Assembly (NCBI GenBank): GCA_019925105.1
Contig: JAHGAU010000008.1
Location: forward strand, 248,001 to 312,000
From: Niebla homalea
Taxonomy: Eukaryota > Ascomycota > Lecanoromycetes > Lecanorales > Ramalinaceae
Length of the DNA stretch: 64,000 nt
Reading direction: 5' to 3'
Shown here: piece by piece, positions 22,501-35,490 of the stretch
Layout: every line of letters begins with the position of its first letter
Numbering within the stretch: position 1 is the first letter of the stretch
Translations under genes and position numbers: made by a program
The notes under the pieces: generated by a model
Seen by the model: only the letters and a program-made list of their open reading frames with translations
Told to the model about the DNA's origin: nothing
The model's database searches: none

Positions 22501-25500
22501 CCGGCTGTCTCGTATGCCCTGCAAGGTAGGAAGGGCTGAACGTGCCAGCCTCTGCAACAACCCTGCCGAGAAAGGTTGAAGCAATTGGAATCAGAGGCTT
22601 GCCAAAATGTACGCCTTGCGCTGTAGTTTCGAGGTCTTCTAATATGGGATCCATTTGAGCAGAGTGAAACCCGTAGGATATTTCGAGGAATTTGGCCTTG
22701 ATTCCTGCTTGCTTCATCACACCTTGAACAGTTTCGAGGTCGTTCTTGAGGCCACTGAGGACAGTCATGTTGGGAGAGTTGAAACACGAAGTCTCATAGA
22801 GCACATCAGAGTTTTTGGTCATGTTATTGGATATAGCTTCGGGAGAGGCGCCGACCATAAGCATAGCGTGTGATCCAGCGACACATCTTTCCTCAACCAT
22901 CTTCGCCCTTTGTCCCACAAGATAGATTGTATCGCTGATGGACAGGACGCCCGCAATGCACATAGCAGCATATTCGCCCAGGCTATGACCGATGAGCAAG
23001 TCCGGCGTGATGCCCCAGAACCTCCATAAGTTTGCAAGAGCGAGTTCCAGGAAGAGAAGGGCTAGCTGTGTCTGTACAATCGTTTTACCCTGAATGTCGT
23101 TGTCCTCATTTGCGATTAAGTCTACGACTTGGGGAAGGCCGAGCGAGTCACAAGTTTTTTGATACGAGATGATCAAATCCCGGAAACTTGTGTTTGTGTG
23201 GAAAAGCTGCCGGCCCATACCCGAATATACAGAACCTTGTCCTGTGAAGGCGAAAATGATGGACTTCCGACGGCCAGAAGTCGCCGTCTTCTCATTCGTG
23301 CCCTTGTCAAGGTCTGATGTTAAGAGCCCAGCCAGTTCCCTTGTATCTCTTACGACATATGAAGCTCGCAAGCTATCTTGCATGCGTCTGGCGGTGGTTG
23401 AGTACGCCAAATCATGGATACTGGTATCAACGTTCGCTTTCAGGTATTCCAGAAGCCGCCGTTTGTTTTCCTTGAAGGATTGAGGGGTACGAGCAGAACA
23501 CACGACTACATGGGACGTCCGCAGATCTTTGCCTGTTTTGCGATTTTCTGGGCCTTCTTCGAGGACCAAGCATGTGTTTCCTCCCTTTTGATCGACGAAT
23601 GAGCAAATACTTAGCTAATAGGTGAATCCAGACTTACCGACGCATCAAAGTTATTCAATAGCATTTTCCTTTTTCCATCCCCATGCGGCCGGCAGCAGAG
23701 TTCCGAAGTGCCATCAGCTATTTGAATGTGCAATTTGTCCAACGGCGGAAACTTGTGATTCAGCTTAAGCGGCATTCCCGGCTGACGTGGTATTTGGCCC
23801 GATTTTTGCATCATCAGGACGCATTTGATAAGTGAGGTGATCCCTGCCCCCTTTTGAGATTCATCAAAGGTCAGCGATGATCAGAACAGATAGCGCGGAC
23901 AGACTTACAGCTTCACTGTGTCCCACATTTGCCTTGACGGCACCTACTACGAGAGGGTTTTCGACTGATCTTGTACCGCCAAAGACACGAGCTATAGACT
24001 GCATCTCGATTGAATCCCCAGCTTGGGTCCCAGTACCGTGCATCTCCACATAGCCCACATCTTGCGGATCTACGTTAGCCTGATTTAAGACCCTGCTGCA
24101 AATCTCAACCTGTGAATCTCCGTGAGGCTGAGTGATCGACACAGCATTGGCAGAGTATGTCCTCATCGAGCCACTGACGACGGTAAGGATATTGTCGTTA
24201 TCTGCGATCGCGTCTTCAAGGCGCTTCAGGACGACAACGCCCGCACTCTCTCCTCGACAGTAGCCGTCAGCATCGTCGCTGAACGTCTTGCAATTGCCAG
24301 TCGGCGAGAGGAACCCTCCTCGACCGCATCCTGCAAATGGTGCTGGTGAGAGATTGACCTGGCCGCCGCCTGCCAGCGCAGTGTCGCACTCGCGAGACAA
24401 CAAAGCTTGGCAAGCTAGCTGCACGGCCGTAGAGCTTCCTGAGCATGCTGCATCAACAGAGTGTGATGCACCCTCCCATTTGAAATGATAATTGATACGG
24501 CCTGGAGTGAAGGCGCGGATGAAACCTGGGACGAAGTAAATATCCACGCCCTGCATCTGGTTGATTTCTCGCCAATCATCGGTTGTCTGCGCCATGTAGG
24601 ATGCTATACGCTTTGAGTTGGAAGACGGATTTCGATCTGCGCTGTATCCAGCCGCTTCCATGGCCTCGTAACTGACCATCAGAAGTAATCGTTGGACTGG
24701 TTCCATTTGGAGCGCTTCTCGCGGTGAGATATTGAAGAGACGACAATCGAAATGTCCAGGATTCCGAAGAAAACAGCCGTGTTGTGTTGTCATGGAGCTC
24801 TTCATTGCTCCGGTAGGATCATAATTCTCGGCAAGATCAAAACGAGTGGCAGGAATCTTGCATGACGTTGGTCAGTCAATGACGCTTGCTTCAAAGATCA
24901 TCAGCTTATCTTACTGTCTCGGAAAAATCCACTCCCATCTGTAGATTTGCCCAGAACTCTTGAAGGCTTTCACTTCCGGGAAACCGGCCTGACATACCAA
25001 CAATTGCTACCTTCCCAGATCCCCCACGGAGATCCTCGGCTGGTGAAACAACTTTCGGCTCGGAAACAGTATTAACCCTGATCGATGCATCTTGTAACGC
25101 TATTTGTAGCACTCTTGTGTGAGCTGTAGGTCCGACAACGATCAGATCGACCTCTTTCCTTTGCTTCGAGATATTGCCGACCAGGAATTCAACGCTCTCA
25201 GTAAGCCGCAAGGTGTTCTCTCCTATGTCCGCTATCATCTGGAACAAGAGCGAGCGCATTTCATTGGCCGTATAGGGCAAACATGTACTTGTGGAAACGA
25301 TTTGAGCTTTTGTGGGACAAGGAGTCAGAAAAATGGGGGAATCTCCAACGATTGTATCAGCATCAAGCAATGGCAGGTTAGGTGCATGTACTGCTCCATC
25401 TGCAACAAGCTTGAGTTTGGGAGTCAATTCAAGCTGTGGGGAAAATGCCCAAAGCTCTGAAAGCGTAGATGGCGGCCCAAATACAGTTGACCATGTGCGA

Positions 25501-26276
25501 GAGGTCACGGCGAGATACACTTGCCTGTGCGGCGGGATTTTCTGGAACTTGTCAGTGCCTCCGCACACTTTCACTTCGGGATTGAAAGAGTACCTTGGAT
25601 GCATGAAAACTGTCCAGTATGTTTTGCGCCGCGTTTGATGTGATGCCAACAATGCTATAAGCCCATGTCCCGGGAGTAGCCTCTACGATTCTAGAGCGTT
25701 CTGCAATGCCATCTCCAAGACGAACGGAAACCCTTACAATTTCCAGACCGATCTTATGAAGATCCGTTATCGTTGATGCCCACGCCGTCGCTGCAGCAGG
25801 AAGTAGCCCTGTGCAAAGACCAAGTACATGGAATCCATCAGAAGAGTGCTCTAAGATGGAAGGGTCGTTCTCGACATGACTTTCCACAGATCAGTACAAT
25901 CCTGTATCTGGAGTAGGAACGAGAGGCTCAGAGAATGTGAAACATGGGAAATGAGTGAAGAGCATGGAATCTTGACGGCCACTGACAGTATCAATTCTCC
26001 CAATCTCGCAATCGTTATCAAGACGGTAGGAACCAATTCACTCGATTCTTCTGTCTTCGCGTTCCTTTCGGCCAAAGACAAGACATCGTCGAATGTTGGG
26101 AAAGATCTGCGTGAGTGAGGGCTCAGCTTAGGTATCTCACTTTGAACAGTATCGGCAGCCTCTCGGAGAAATCTTCGAAGAGGAGCAGACGTTCGTGACT
26201 GTCGGACAAGGCTGGTGACGGCGGGTAGTTTCTCTATTGTTTGATCGCCAAACAACAGCAATCGCTGAGGCGCCAT
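19554..26276 (-). CDS. Non-reducing polyketide synthase, SAT-KS-AT-PT-ACP-TE
   Basis: Seven exons fit: 26276-25987, 25879-25594, 25547-24915, 24856-23909, 23850-23638, 23584-19697 and 19616-19554, giving 2106 residues. The SAT domain has GLCTG with C119. The KS (about 370-790) has C541 in VDAACSGSS, H676 in EMHGTGT and H716 in NVGHSEA. The AT (about 900-1215) has S991 in GHSLGE. The PT (about 1285-1600) has H1322 in QGHHLLG and D1511 in YWIDAL. A single ACP has S1686 in GVDSLM. After a Ser-rich linker the TE has S1904 in GGWSAG, D1931 and H2078 in DADHFSM. There is no methyltransferase or reductase domain. Such enzymes accept a starter acyl chain through SAT, extend it without reduction, fold it through PT and release it through TE. 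The active SAT and the divergent HR-PKS suggest a reduced acyl starter from that partner. The last exon, 20 codons, restores a normal TE end. All catalytic residues look intact. Confidence 0.9.
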
Positions 26277-28075
26277 GTCTGATTTGAATCTCACAAGATC
26301 TCGGAGAAGTGTGTTCTATCCTACGTTTTCGAGGCCATTCTGATTGCCCGAAGGATATACTTGCGAACAAGTTGAATTTAGGGGGATTGCACCAACCACG
26401 AGATGACCAGGTTCAGCCGAGGATCTGCGTCCGTACGACATAATCTATGACAACCAAATACAAGCTAGCGAGCGGAAATATGCAGATGAAGAATACGATC
26501 CATCGCTTCAATCGCCATAGTTTTACCTTGGATACTGGACGTCTCTTTAGCTTCACCCGTCTTACGAGCTTAAGCGAGCTGTCAAAGCGTTGCTTCCTTA
26601 AAGGGCTACATGATACGATCTCTGGTAACCAATTACTCACCACGGATAGCAGGTACTCCCATAATGGGAAAGACCCATCGCCTCAAGTGATATTTTACAG
26701 CTGAATACTGGACGCCTCTGTAGCCGTACCAGTCCTACGAGTCCAACCGAGTTGTCAAAGCGTCATTTCCATATGAGGGTATATGACACGATATTGGTGA
26801 CCAGTTACTTGCCACAATTAACAGGTACCTCTATGATGGACAAGACCCATCGCTTCAAGTGAAGTCTAATGCCTCTAAATATTTGCAGCGGCACCAATCC
26901 CACCAATGAGGACTTTTCGCAGCGAGGACCCTTTCAAGCTGAATAGGCCAGACGACAGCCGTCCCGACGGACTTGACAAGATAGGGTTCATTAGGCAACA
27001 AAATTGCCCATGGTCTAAAGTCAAGCACACACGCTTGGGGGAATCAACAAAGGCATAGTGAGCTGCGGCAGCGTCGCGGAATTTTGCTCATAATTTTAGT
27101 GGCCACTAGGCCTTTTTTTAGCACCCAATGAACAGGCTGATTTTGGATTTAAGGGTGCGCTTAAATGGTTCCCATGATAATTAGCGCCAGCAACCCTCAG
27201 AATATGTCATGTCCGAGGTCGTATGTTACGAGTTTCTATGTAATTTACGGATTACATGACGGGGTCCACCACCACATGCATTTCCCAGAAGCGTGATTGA
27301 GGTGCAGGAACCAAAATCTATCCGATGAACTTGTTCAAAGGTTAATGCAAGGGCAATTTCCTTCTTAGCCATGCATGTACCTCCGTACGTCGGTTTTGGC
27401 GATGTAAATCTCTCGTATCTAGATAATGGAAAATGCGATAATTGGTACCAGCATTCACTGTATTCCCCGCCGAGCTTGTCCGCCGAGCTTGACCGTTGTA
27501 TATGTATTACCTTTTACCCATTCTAAGATTGCATGCAGCAATTCAAGCTTTATCCGAGAATCCTGCTCAAACCTTACTCAGCCGCGTTATACGCAAGCAT
27601 TTTCCTTGGATCATGAATCATGAATCATAGATCAACATGCATGTATGCCTGAAGAGGATTGAGCTAGTCCTGCGACCAGGGACATCTCTCAATCATTGCA
27701 TCCACCACTGCATGCAGCCAGCTTCCCCAGAGCCGCCACGCGCTGGATGTGCAAGTAACCAGGGAATTTGTCTTGTAAGCCGTGCAGTAAATCACAGCCA
27801 TCCTCTCGATAGTAGTCGACCGTTGGCACGTCAGGAAATGGGGCTGATATGTGGACTGAATCCAGCCGAATTTCTCCACTTCGACATACTTCTTCTGATC
27901 AAGCCTAACATTTGCGCGAGATTGTGACGTCGGTCTGTCCACAGATGTTCTGGCAGAGCAGGGCGCATTATTAGAGGGGAATTACCAGCCACTCTTGTCT
28001 TGGGAGAGTGAGTTTTCACTATGATACAAGATATCTCTATCCTTGCTCGATCAAAGTGATCTGACTCCTTGCAGC
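26277..28075. promoter_or_regulatory. Shared divergent promoter region of the two PKS genes
   Basis: 1.8 kb between the start codons of the NR-PKS (leftward) and the HR-PKS (rightward). It contains the about 175 bp tandem repeats at 26500-26870 and no coding sequence. Head-to-head placement lets one regulator act on both genes. No pathway-specific Zn2Cys6 regulator gene was recognised in the window. Confidence 0.65.
26500..26870. repeat. About 175-bp tandem repeat in the PKS promoter region
   Basis: Copies start with CCATCGCTTCA or CCATCGCCTCA at 26500, 26675 and 26847 (periods 175 and 172; the third is only a start). Each full copy contains ATACTGGACG, TGTCAAAGCGT, a GATACGAT or GACACGAT block, ACCAATTACT or ACCAGTTACT, and ends in AAGACCCATCG. 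The sequence at 26430-26499 looks like the eroded tail of an earlier copy. Copies are about 75-80% alike by eye. Confidence 0.8.
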
Positions 28076-31000
28076 ATGGCTCACGTTTCGAACTTGGGCC
28101 ATGATGGCAAACAAGATGTGGCTGTGATCGGTCTTGCATGCCGATTCCCAGCTGACGCGGTCAATCCGGAGAGATTTTGGGAATTCCTATGCAATGCACG
28201 ATGTTAGTAAAATGTCTATAACTTTGGTGTCTCCAGGGGTCTTGATGGCTGACATCGCGCTCTACACAGCTGCATATTCGGATTTACCTCCAGATCGATT
28301 CGAGATCAAAGCCTTTCAGAGTAATGACAGAAACAAAGTCAATACTATCAGAGCAAGCGGGGGACATTTTCTTCGCGAAGATGTTGCCGCCTTTGATGCC
28401 AACTTTTTCAGCATCAACCAGGTTGAGGCCATGTCCATGGATCCGAACCAACGGATAATGCTTGAAATTGTATACGAGGCTCTAGAAAATGCCGGTCTTC
28501 CTCTACAGTCTGTCGCTGGCACCAATACTGGATGCTATATTGGCAACTTCAATACTGATTATCGTGAAATGGTTTTTGGAGACCGCGACTCCATGCCGAA
28601 ATACTCTATGAGCGGTCTGGGACATGAACTGATCTCAAACAGAGTTTCTTGGTTTTACGATCTGAATGGTCCCTGCTTTACCCTTGGCACTGCTTGTTCT
28701 TCGAGCATTGTTGCTCTCCATCAAGGATGTCAGAGCATAAGGACAGGAGAGACCTCGACTGTCATCGTAGGTGGTTCAAATCTTCTTCTGAATCCCGACA
28801 TGTTCATGGCATTGTCGAATCAAAATTTCCTATCTCCAAGTGGCCGCTGTTGTAGTTTTGATGCCGTCGGGAATGGTTATGGCCGTGGCGATGGCTTCGC
28901 TGCTGTGATCCTGAAGAACATTGACGAAGCAATCCGCGACGGGGATGCCATTCGTGCAGTCATCCGTGGTACTGGAGTCAATCAGAACGGGAAGACAAAA
29001 TCCATCACTCGACCTAGCGCTGATGCTCAAGCCGACCTGATCAGATCCACCTATCGTACAGCAGGTTTGGACTTCAGAGAAACAAACTACTTCGAAGCAC
29101 ACGTGCGTAAAAGCCCCAGATCCTCTGTGTAAGTCACTTCTAATCTTTCTACTCAAGGGTACGGGCACCAAAGCAGGTGACCCTTTGGAGTTAGAAGGAA
29201 TCGCATCAACTATTTGTTCAACCCGCCCTGGGGGAAACAAACTCCTTGTAGGGTCCGTCAAATCAAATGTATGATATCGATTTGTTTGAAGTCAAATGCC
29301 TGGCGACTGACAAGGACTAAAGATTGGCCACACAGAAGCCACCGCAGGTCTGGCTGGTCTCATTAAAGGGATAAAGATTCTCGAGAGCGGCATGATTCCA
29401 CCAAACGTCAACTTGGGTGAGCTGAATCCACGGATCCCATTCGATGAGTGGGGAATCGCGATACCAAGGAAATTGCAACGTTGGCCAACCTCAGGTTTAC
29501 GGCGTATGAGTGTTAGTCATATGCACTTGCGTGGCGCTTGATTCTCTGCACAGAAGCTGACTTAACTCTAGGTCCAATCTTTTGGTTATGGAGGTTTGCT
29601 TCCCCAATCAACTTGGTTCGGTCACGCTTGTCATTTTGACAAACAGAACAGGTACAAATGCGCATGCAATCCTTGACGACGCTCTCCACTATCTTGGAGA
29701 GAGGAATCGCAAAGGACTTCACTTCACAAAGAATTTGGACAGATCCTTGACCAACGGTCAAAATGCGGCCATGGAGGCGACCAGATCGAACGCGGGACAA
29801 TTGAGATTGTTCGCTCTCACCGCTCAAGACAAAGATGGGCTTAAGCGTCAGCGCCACAGCTATCTCAGTTATCTTTCTGGCAAACTCAAGGAATCCGCTC
29901 AGTCGGAAAAGACTCTTCTTCAAGATCTAGCTTTTACCCTTTCAACGAAGAGGTCGAGACTTCTATGGAAACACTGCGTCATTGCTCCATCATTGCAGGG
30001 GCTGATGACAAAGCTCGCAAGCGCGGACATCGATGAAGACGTCTCCCAATCTTCGAGAAAACCTCGTGTAGCTTTCATTTTCACGGGACAAGGTGCTCAG
30101 TGGCCGCGGATGGGCCTGGACTTAATGCAATACCGTGTTTTTGAGGAATCCGTGAGTCATGCTGGTGATTTCCTCTGCAATACTCTGGGATGTTCCTGGT
30201 CCGTTCTAGCAGAACTGTCACAGAAAGACTCGTCCTCAAAAATCAACATTCCGTCTTACAGTCAACCGCTCTGCACGATTCTCCAAATCGCTCTGGTAGA
30301 CCTTCTGGAATCCTGGAACATCACACCATCTGCCATTGTAGGACACTCAAGCGGTGAGATAGCCGGAGCATACTGTCTCGGGGCTCTGTCCAGACAAGAC
30401 GCCTGGAAAGCTGCTTATTACCGAGGTTTATCATCATCCCAGCTTAAATCACACAAGCCTCCAATCAAAGGAGCAATGTTGGCGGTAGGCGCAGCTGAAG
30501 AGGATGTAGAAGAGATCATCGCTCAGAACGAAATTGACGAGGTTATCGTCGCTTGCATCAATTCCCCGTCCAGCGTGACGCTTTCCGGCAATGAGTCGGG
30601 TATCAATCGAGTCGAGCATTTGCTAAAACAATCCGGCGTCTTTGCTCGAAAACTGAACGTCGATACAGCTTACCATTCGCCACACATGGAGACAGTCTCA
30701 ATGACGTATCTCGAGTATTTGCGCGACATACATTCCGAGCTGGGACACTCAGATCGAAAAATGTATTCTACAGTGACTGGATACCAGGCCGACCCTGAGG
30801 AATTGGGAGCGACTCACTGGGTTCGAAATATGGTGTCACCGGTCTTGTTCTATGACGCCATGCGCGAGCTCCTGAGTCCCGTGAATGAGGACGACCAGAT
30901 TGACATCCTGCTGGAGGTTGGCCCGCATCCTTCTCTGAGGTCCTCGATCAATCAAATCATGAAGAAGCTCGATGTCAAAGACGTATCCTATCACTCTGTC

Positions 31001-34000
31001 ATCTCGCGCGGTGAGAATTGTATTGGCACTGCCCTAGCTGTAGCTGGTCATCTCTTCACACAAGGTGTACCTGTGGACATTCCCAACGTGAATAATGACA
31101 GCGATAATTCTTTCAACCCTACCGGTAAGCTATTGGTCGACCTGCCGCCTTACAGCTGGAATCACTCACGAACATACTGGGCCGAGTCCCGAGTTTCGAA
31201 ACAAAGTCGACTTCGCAAGCAGCCCCGCAAAAGTCTCATCGGGGCCCCTGTCGCGGCTTATGGCGAGAAGGAGCACTTGTGGCGCGGGTTTTTCCGCATT
31301 TTGGAGCAACCTTGGATACAGGATCATAAGATACAGTCCTCGGTACTTTATCCTGCCGCAGGCTACATAGCCATGGCCGTGGAAGGTGCTGTTGAAATGT
31401 CTGATCCGGATCGAACTGTTCAGAACTTCAAGTTCAGGGACGTGCAAATCGTGGCTCCTGCTGTCATGAGCGCAGACACAGAAACAGAATTCATTCTACA
31501 GCTTCGACCCCATCACGACTGTACCAAAGAGGACACCTTTACGTGGCAAGAATTTACCGTCTCCTCCTGCAATGACAAACAAAATTTGCAGAAGAATTGT
31601 TATGGTTTGTTGCAAGTCGAGTACGAAACGCCATCAGAGCGCACCTCGAGTGACGAAAAGGATTGGGAAGACGAGAAGATGCAAAATACTTTTGGTTTGA
31701 CCGAAGAGCGATGTAAGTCTGATCGGGATCCAAAAGCTTTCTACAGTATTCTCGATTCATTGGGCCTTAATTATGGTCCATCTTTTCAGAACATAACTCA
31801 GGTGAGGACAACCGATGGGTGGAGTTGCTGCGAAGTCACCGTCTCAAAGGCTAGCTTGCCTGAAGCTTCCGGGGCATCAGAGAGACCTTATATCATCCAT
31901 CCATCAACGCTCGATGCGATGTTGCATGCAATATTCGCAGCGTTCACTCATACAGAAGGTCAGATGAGAGACGCCATGGTACCCCAAGCTATTGACGAGA
32001 TCACTATCTCCGCCCAGATTCCTTACGAGGCTGGTTCAAAATTCAAGGGATATGGCACTGCGGCCAAGTACGGCTTTCGAGAAATGACAGGAGACTTGGT
32101 CATGCTCAACGCCCAATCTGACAAGCCGTGTGTGAGCTTGAAGAAGATGCATTGCATCGCCGTCGCAGGCACAGGTGAGAACCAGGCTTCGAAATTGAAT
32201 TCGAATGCCGGGAAATTGTACAGCAAAGAGAGCTGGGAGCCTGCACAAGATACCTGCTTTCGTCCTGCGGCAAATGCTTTGAAGCCATTGCATCATTCAC
32301 CTACTAATTCCACGAACGGTATCTTGAAACCGACTGAGCCCACCGTAAATGGCTGTTCTTCTGACGACGAGATATTGATACTTCACCATGAAAATTGTTC
32401 ACAGAAGGCGCAAGCTCTTGCTTCTTGCCTTCGTAGAAGTCTGGAAGATCAAGCTGTCAATGTGAGATCGGTGATGTGGGAGCAAATTGAAGCCAGCGAG
32501 TTCAACTCTGGTAACTTCATTTCTCTTCTCGAATTGGAATCACCAATCCTGTCGGAGATTAGCTCGAAGGAATTTTCTCAGCTTCGAACAATGCTTCTTG
32601 ACTGTTCAAACCTCTTGTGGGTCACAGCAATCGATATTCCTGCCAAGGCTATGGTATCTGGTCTTCTCCGCAGCGTCCGAAACGAAGTTCCGGGTAGCCG
32701 TTACCGTACCATCTCCTTGCAACCATCCGCCTTGGAGGCACCTGAGGAGTACGCAACTCGCCTGGGAGCTCTTGCCCGAGCTTCAACTACAGATGATGAG
32801 TTCAGGGAAGAAGACGGAGTGATCAAGGTCTGTCGCTTCGAAGAGGATTCTTCTATGCTAGAGAAAATGTCAGCTTTACTCGACGGAGGAAAAGATATAG
32901 TTAGCATGTCGAATCCAAGGAAGATTGAAGGTCAACATAAATTAGCCATTGGAACGCCGGGTATGCTCGACACACTGTGTTTGGAGCCGGACGAGGACGT
33001 CAGCAGCGACCTTGGTGATGATGAAGTTGAAATAGATATCAAAGCCACCGGTCTCAAGTGGGTTCAGTGCCCCCAGTCTTGGAATTGTTCACTGACAAGT
33101 ATTCAGCTTTCGCGACGTCATGGTCACAATGGGTCAGATCCCAGATAATTTGCTAGGATTCGAGGCCAGTGGAGTCGTCGTTCGATGTGGGAGAAATACG
33201 TCGTCGCTCAAAGAAGGCGACAGAATCTGCACCCTTGGCCACGGTACGCATCGGACAACATTCAAAACTAAAGCCATTTTCTGCCAAAAGATACCCAAAG
33301 AGCTTTCATGGGAAGAGGCCGCTACAATACCATTGGTCCACTGCACGGCTTATCATGCCTTGGTCAATGTCGCGCGTGCTCGATCCGGACAGACAATATT
33401 AATTCATGCCGCAGCTGGTGGAGTGGGTCAGGCAGCAATCCAGCTTGCCAAACACCTGGGTCTCGAAATATTTGCCACGGTGGGCTCACCCGAAAAGAGA
33501 GAATTGATCGAAAGTGTGTACGGAATTGAATCCGATCACATCTTCAATTCTCGAGACACAAGTTTCGCCAAAGGCGTGATGCGAATGACGAAACAGAAAG
33601 GTGTGCATTGCGTGCTCAACTCTCTCTCCGGTGAAATGCTCCGCCAAAGCTGGCGATGCGTCGCGGATTTTGGAAGCTTTGTCGAGATCGGTATGAAAGA
33701 TATCTTGAGAAACACACAATTGGAGATGGCACCTTTCCACCGGGATATCTCCTTTACATCTTTGAACTTGAAACATGTCATGACCGACGATCCGGCCTTG
33801 ATGAAGGAAATCTTGCACTACACTTTCGAAAATCTGCGCAATGGTAACATCAAGCCAGTCTCACCAGTCACAGTATACCCGCTCTCGGAAATGGAGAAGG
33901 CTTTTCGGTTGCTGCAGACCGGCAAACACCGAGGCAAAGTTGCACTCAACTGGGATTCAGATGGAGAAGTTCCTGTGGTTTGTCGACAGCAGCCATTGCG

Positions 34001-35117
34001 AATGGAGGCAAACGCTACATATCTGCTTGTAGGAGGCTTCGGTGGTCTTGGCCGCAGTCTTGCAAACCTACTAGCCGATGCAGGAGCTACAAGTCTTTGC
34101 TTCACCTCAAGGTCGGGACCACAGTCGGATCCTGCACGGAAGCTGATCTCCGACCTCGAGGAGCGCAATGTTCGGGTGACAGTCTATACGTGTGATATAT
34201 CTGACAGAGACCAACTATCGTCAGTGCTGAGAGATAGTGGTCGGCTACCCCCTATCAAGGGCGCGTTCCAATGCGCAATGGTCTTGCAAGACTCCCTCTT
34301 CGAGAAGATGTCACACGATCAATGGATGCGTTCGATCCGACCTAAGGTTCAAGGAAGTTGGAACTTGCATTCACTGCTGCCAGAAGATCTCGACTTTTTT
34401 ATCATCCTGTCGTCGTTCACCGCGCTTTTTGGCAACAGATCTCAGAGCAATTACGGAGCTGCAGGAGCATACGAGGATGCCCTGGCGCAGTACCGTCGTT
34501 CACTTGGTCTCAAAGCCGTGACTGTAGATCTGGGCGTGATGCGCGAAATCGGAGTCATCGCCGAACAAGGGGCCACTGACTACTTGAAAGAATGGGAGCT
34601 TCCTTTCGGCATGCGCGAGAACGAATTCCAGGCCTTAATGAAAGGGATCATTACCGGGGAAGTAGCAGGCGGTCCGTCGACAAGCCAAATCATCCATGGC
34701 CTTCTCAACCGCAGATTGGTCCAGGTAGCCGGCGTACGAACACCGTTCTACTTCTCGGATCCTCGGTTTTCAAAGCTGATTGGCGACGGTACAGAAGACC
34801 CTGCTGAGGCAGCATCAAAGACGAAGGCTGCGCCATTGCGCGAGCCACTTGCACAGGCGAAGAATACCGCTGAGGCTAGAAAGGTCATCAAGGACGCACT
34901 TGTGGCACGAGTGGCAAAATTGTTCCAGGTCGACGTGTCGGAGATCGACGACAGCAAACCGCTTCACAAATATGGGGTGGACTCTCTGGTAGGAGTGGAG
35001 ATTGCGAATTGGATTTTCCAAGAGACGAAAGTGAAGGTTTCGATGTTTGACATTCTTGCATCGATCAGCATTGCGGAGTTTGCCAAAAGGCTGGCGGAGA
35101 AGCGGGAAGTGAAGTAA
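28076..35117 (+). CDS. Highly reducing polyketide synthase, KS-AT-DH-ER-KR-ACP
   Basis: Seven exons fit: 28076-28202, 28270-29102, 29158-29268, 29323-29511, 29572-29593, 29652-33057 and 33107-35117, giving 2232 residues. The KS (about 10-425) has C185 in GTACSSS, H320 in EAHGTGT and H360 in NIGHTEA. The AT (about 565-890) has S660 in GHSSGE. The DH (about 955-1245) has H986 in QDHKIQ and D1182 in STLDAM. A 270-residue linker follows with no SAM motif, so no C-methyltransferase. The ER (about 1515-1840) has the nucleotide motif [10 protein letters not shown]. The KR (about 1860-2045) has GGFGGLGRS and a [11 protein letters not shown] active-site region. The ACP has S2189 in GVDSLVG. All reductive domains look functional, so the product would be a largely reduced chain. 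The MT-less layout is that of HR-PKSs working with SAT-KS-AT-PT-ACP-TE partners in resorcylic acid lactone pathways. The fifth exon is only 22 nt, within the conserved FGYGGTNAH motif. Confidence 0.9.
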
Positions 35118-35418
35118 TAGAATGGGCTGAGTGTGATACGCCTTATTAGGCCTAGATTGTAACACCACATAATGTCAAGTGAATGTTCGAAAACCCGAGA
35201 GATGGTCGTATAACGAGAGGACTGGCTTTCAAGAGAATAAGTGTGTCACACAAGGGCCGACATAATACCGAGGCTTTTCCGCAATTTGATTAGCTTATCG
35301 CGGATCGAGGGGATATCGCACACGGTGGAATTACATCTTAAAGAAGGGGCAAGAAGAGAAGCATTCAAAGAAAGGAAATGTTTAAGGTTATAGTTTATAA
35401 TATTTGGAAGGTCTTTAG

Positions 35419-35490
35419 GCTTCCTTGGTCCAATGGTTAGGATTCCACCCTTCCAAGGTGGAGGTCCGTGTTCGATTCACGGAGGTTGCA
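35419..35490 (+). tRNA. tRNA-Gly (anticodon TCC)
   Basis: 72 nt, no intron. The A box TGGTCCAATGG and the B box GTTCGATTC are both good. The anticodon stem is CCACC/GGTGG around the loop CTTCCAA, giving anticodon TCC. The T stem CCGTG/CACGG is perfect, and the discriminator is A73. A T tract at about 35516-35525 can end polymerase III transcription. Two U-U oppositions in the acceptor stem (positions 3-70 and 4-69) are unusual, so it may be a weakened copy. Confidence 0.82.
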
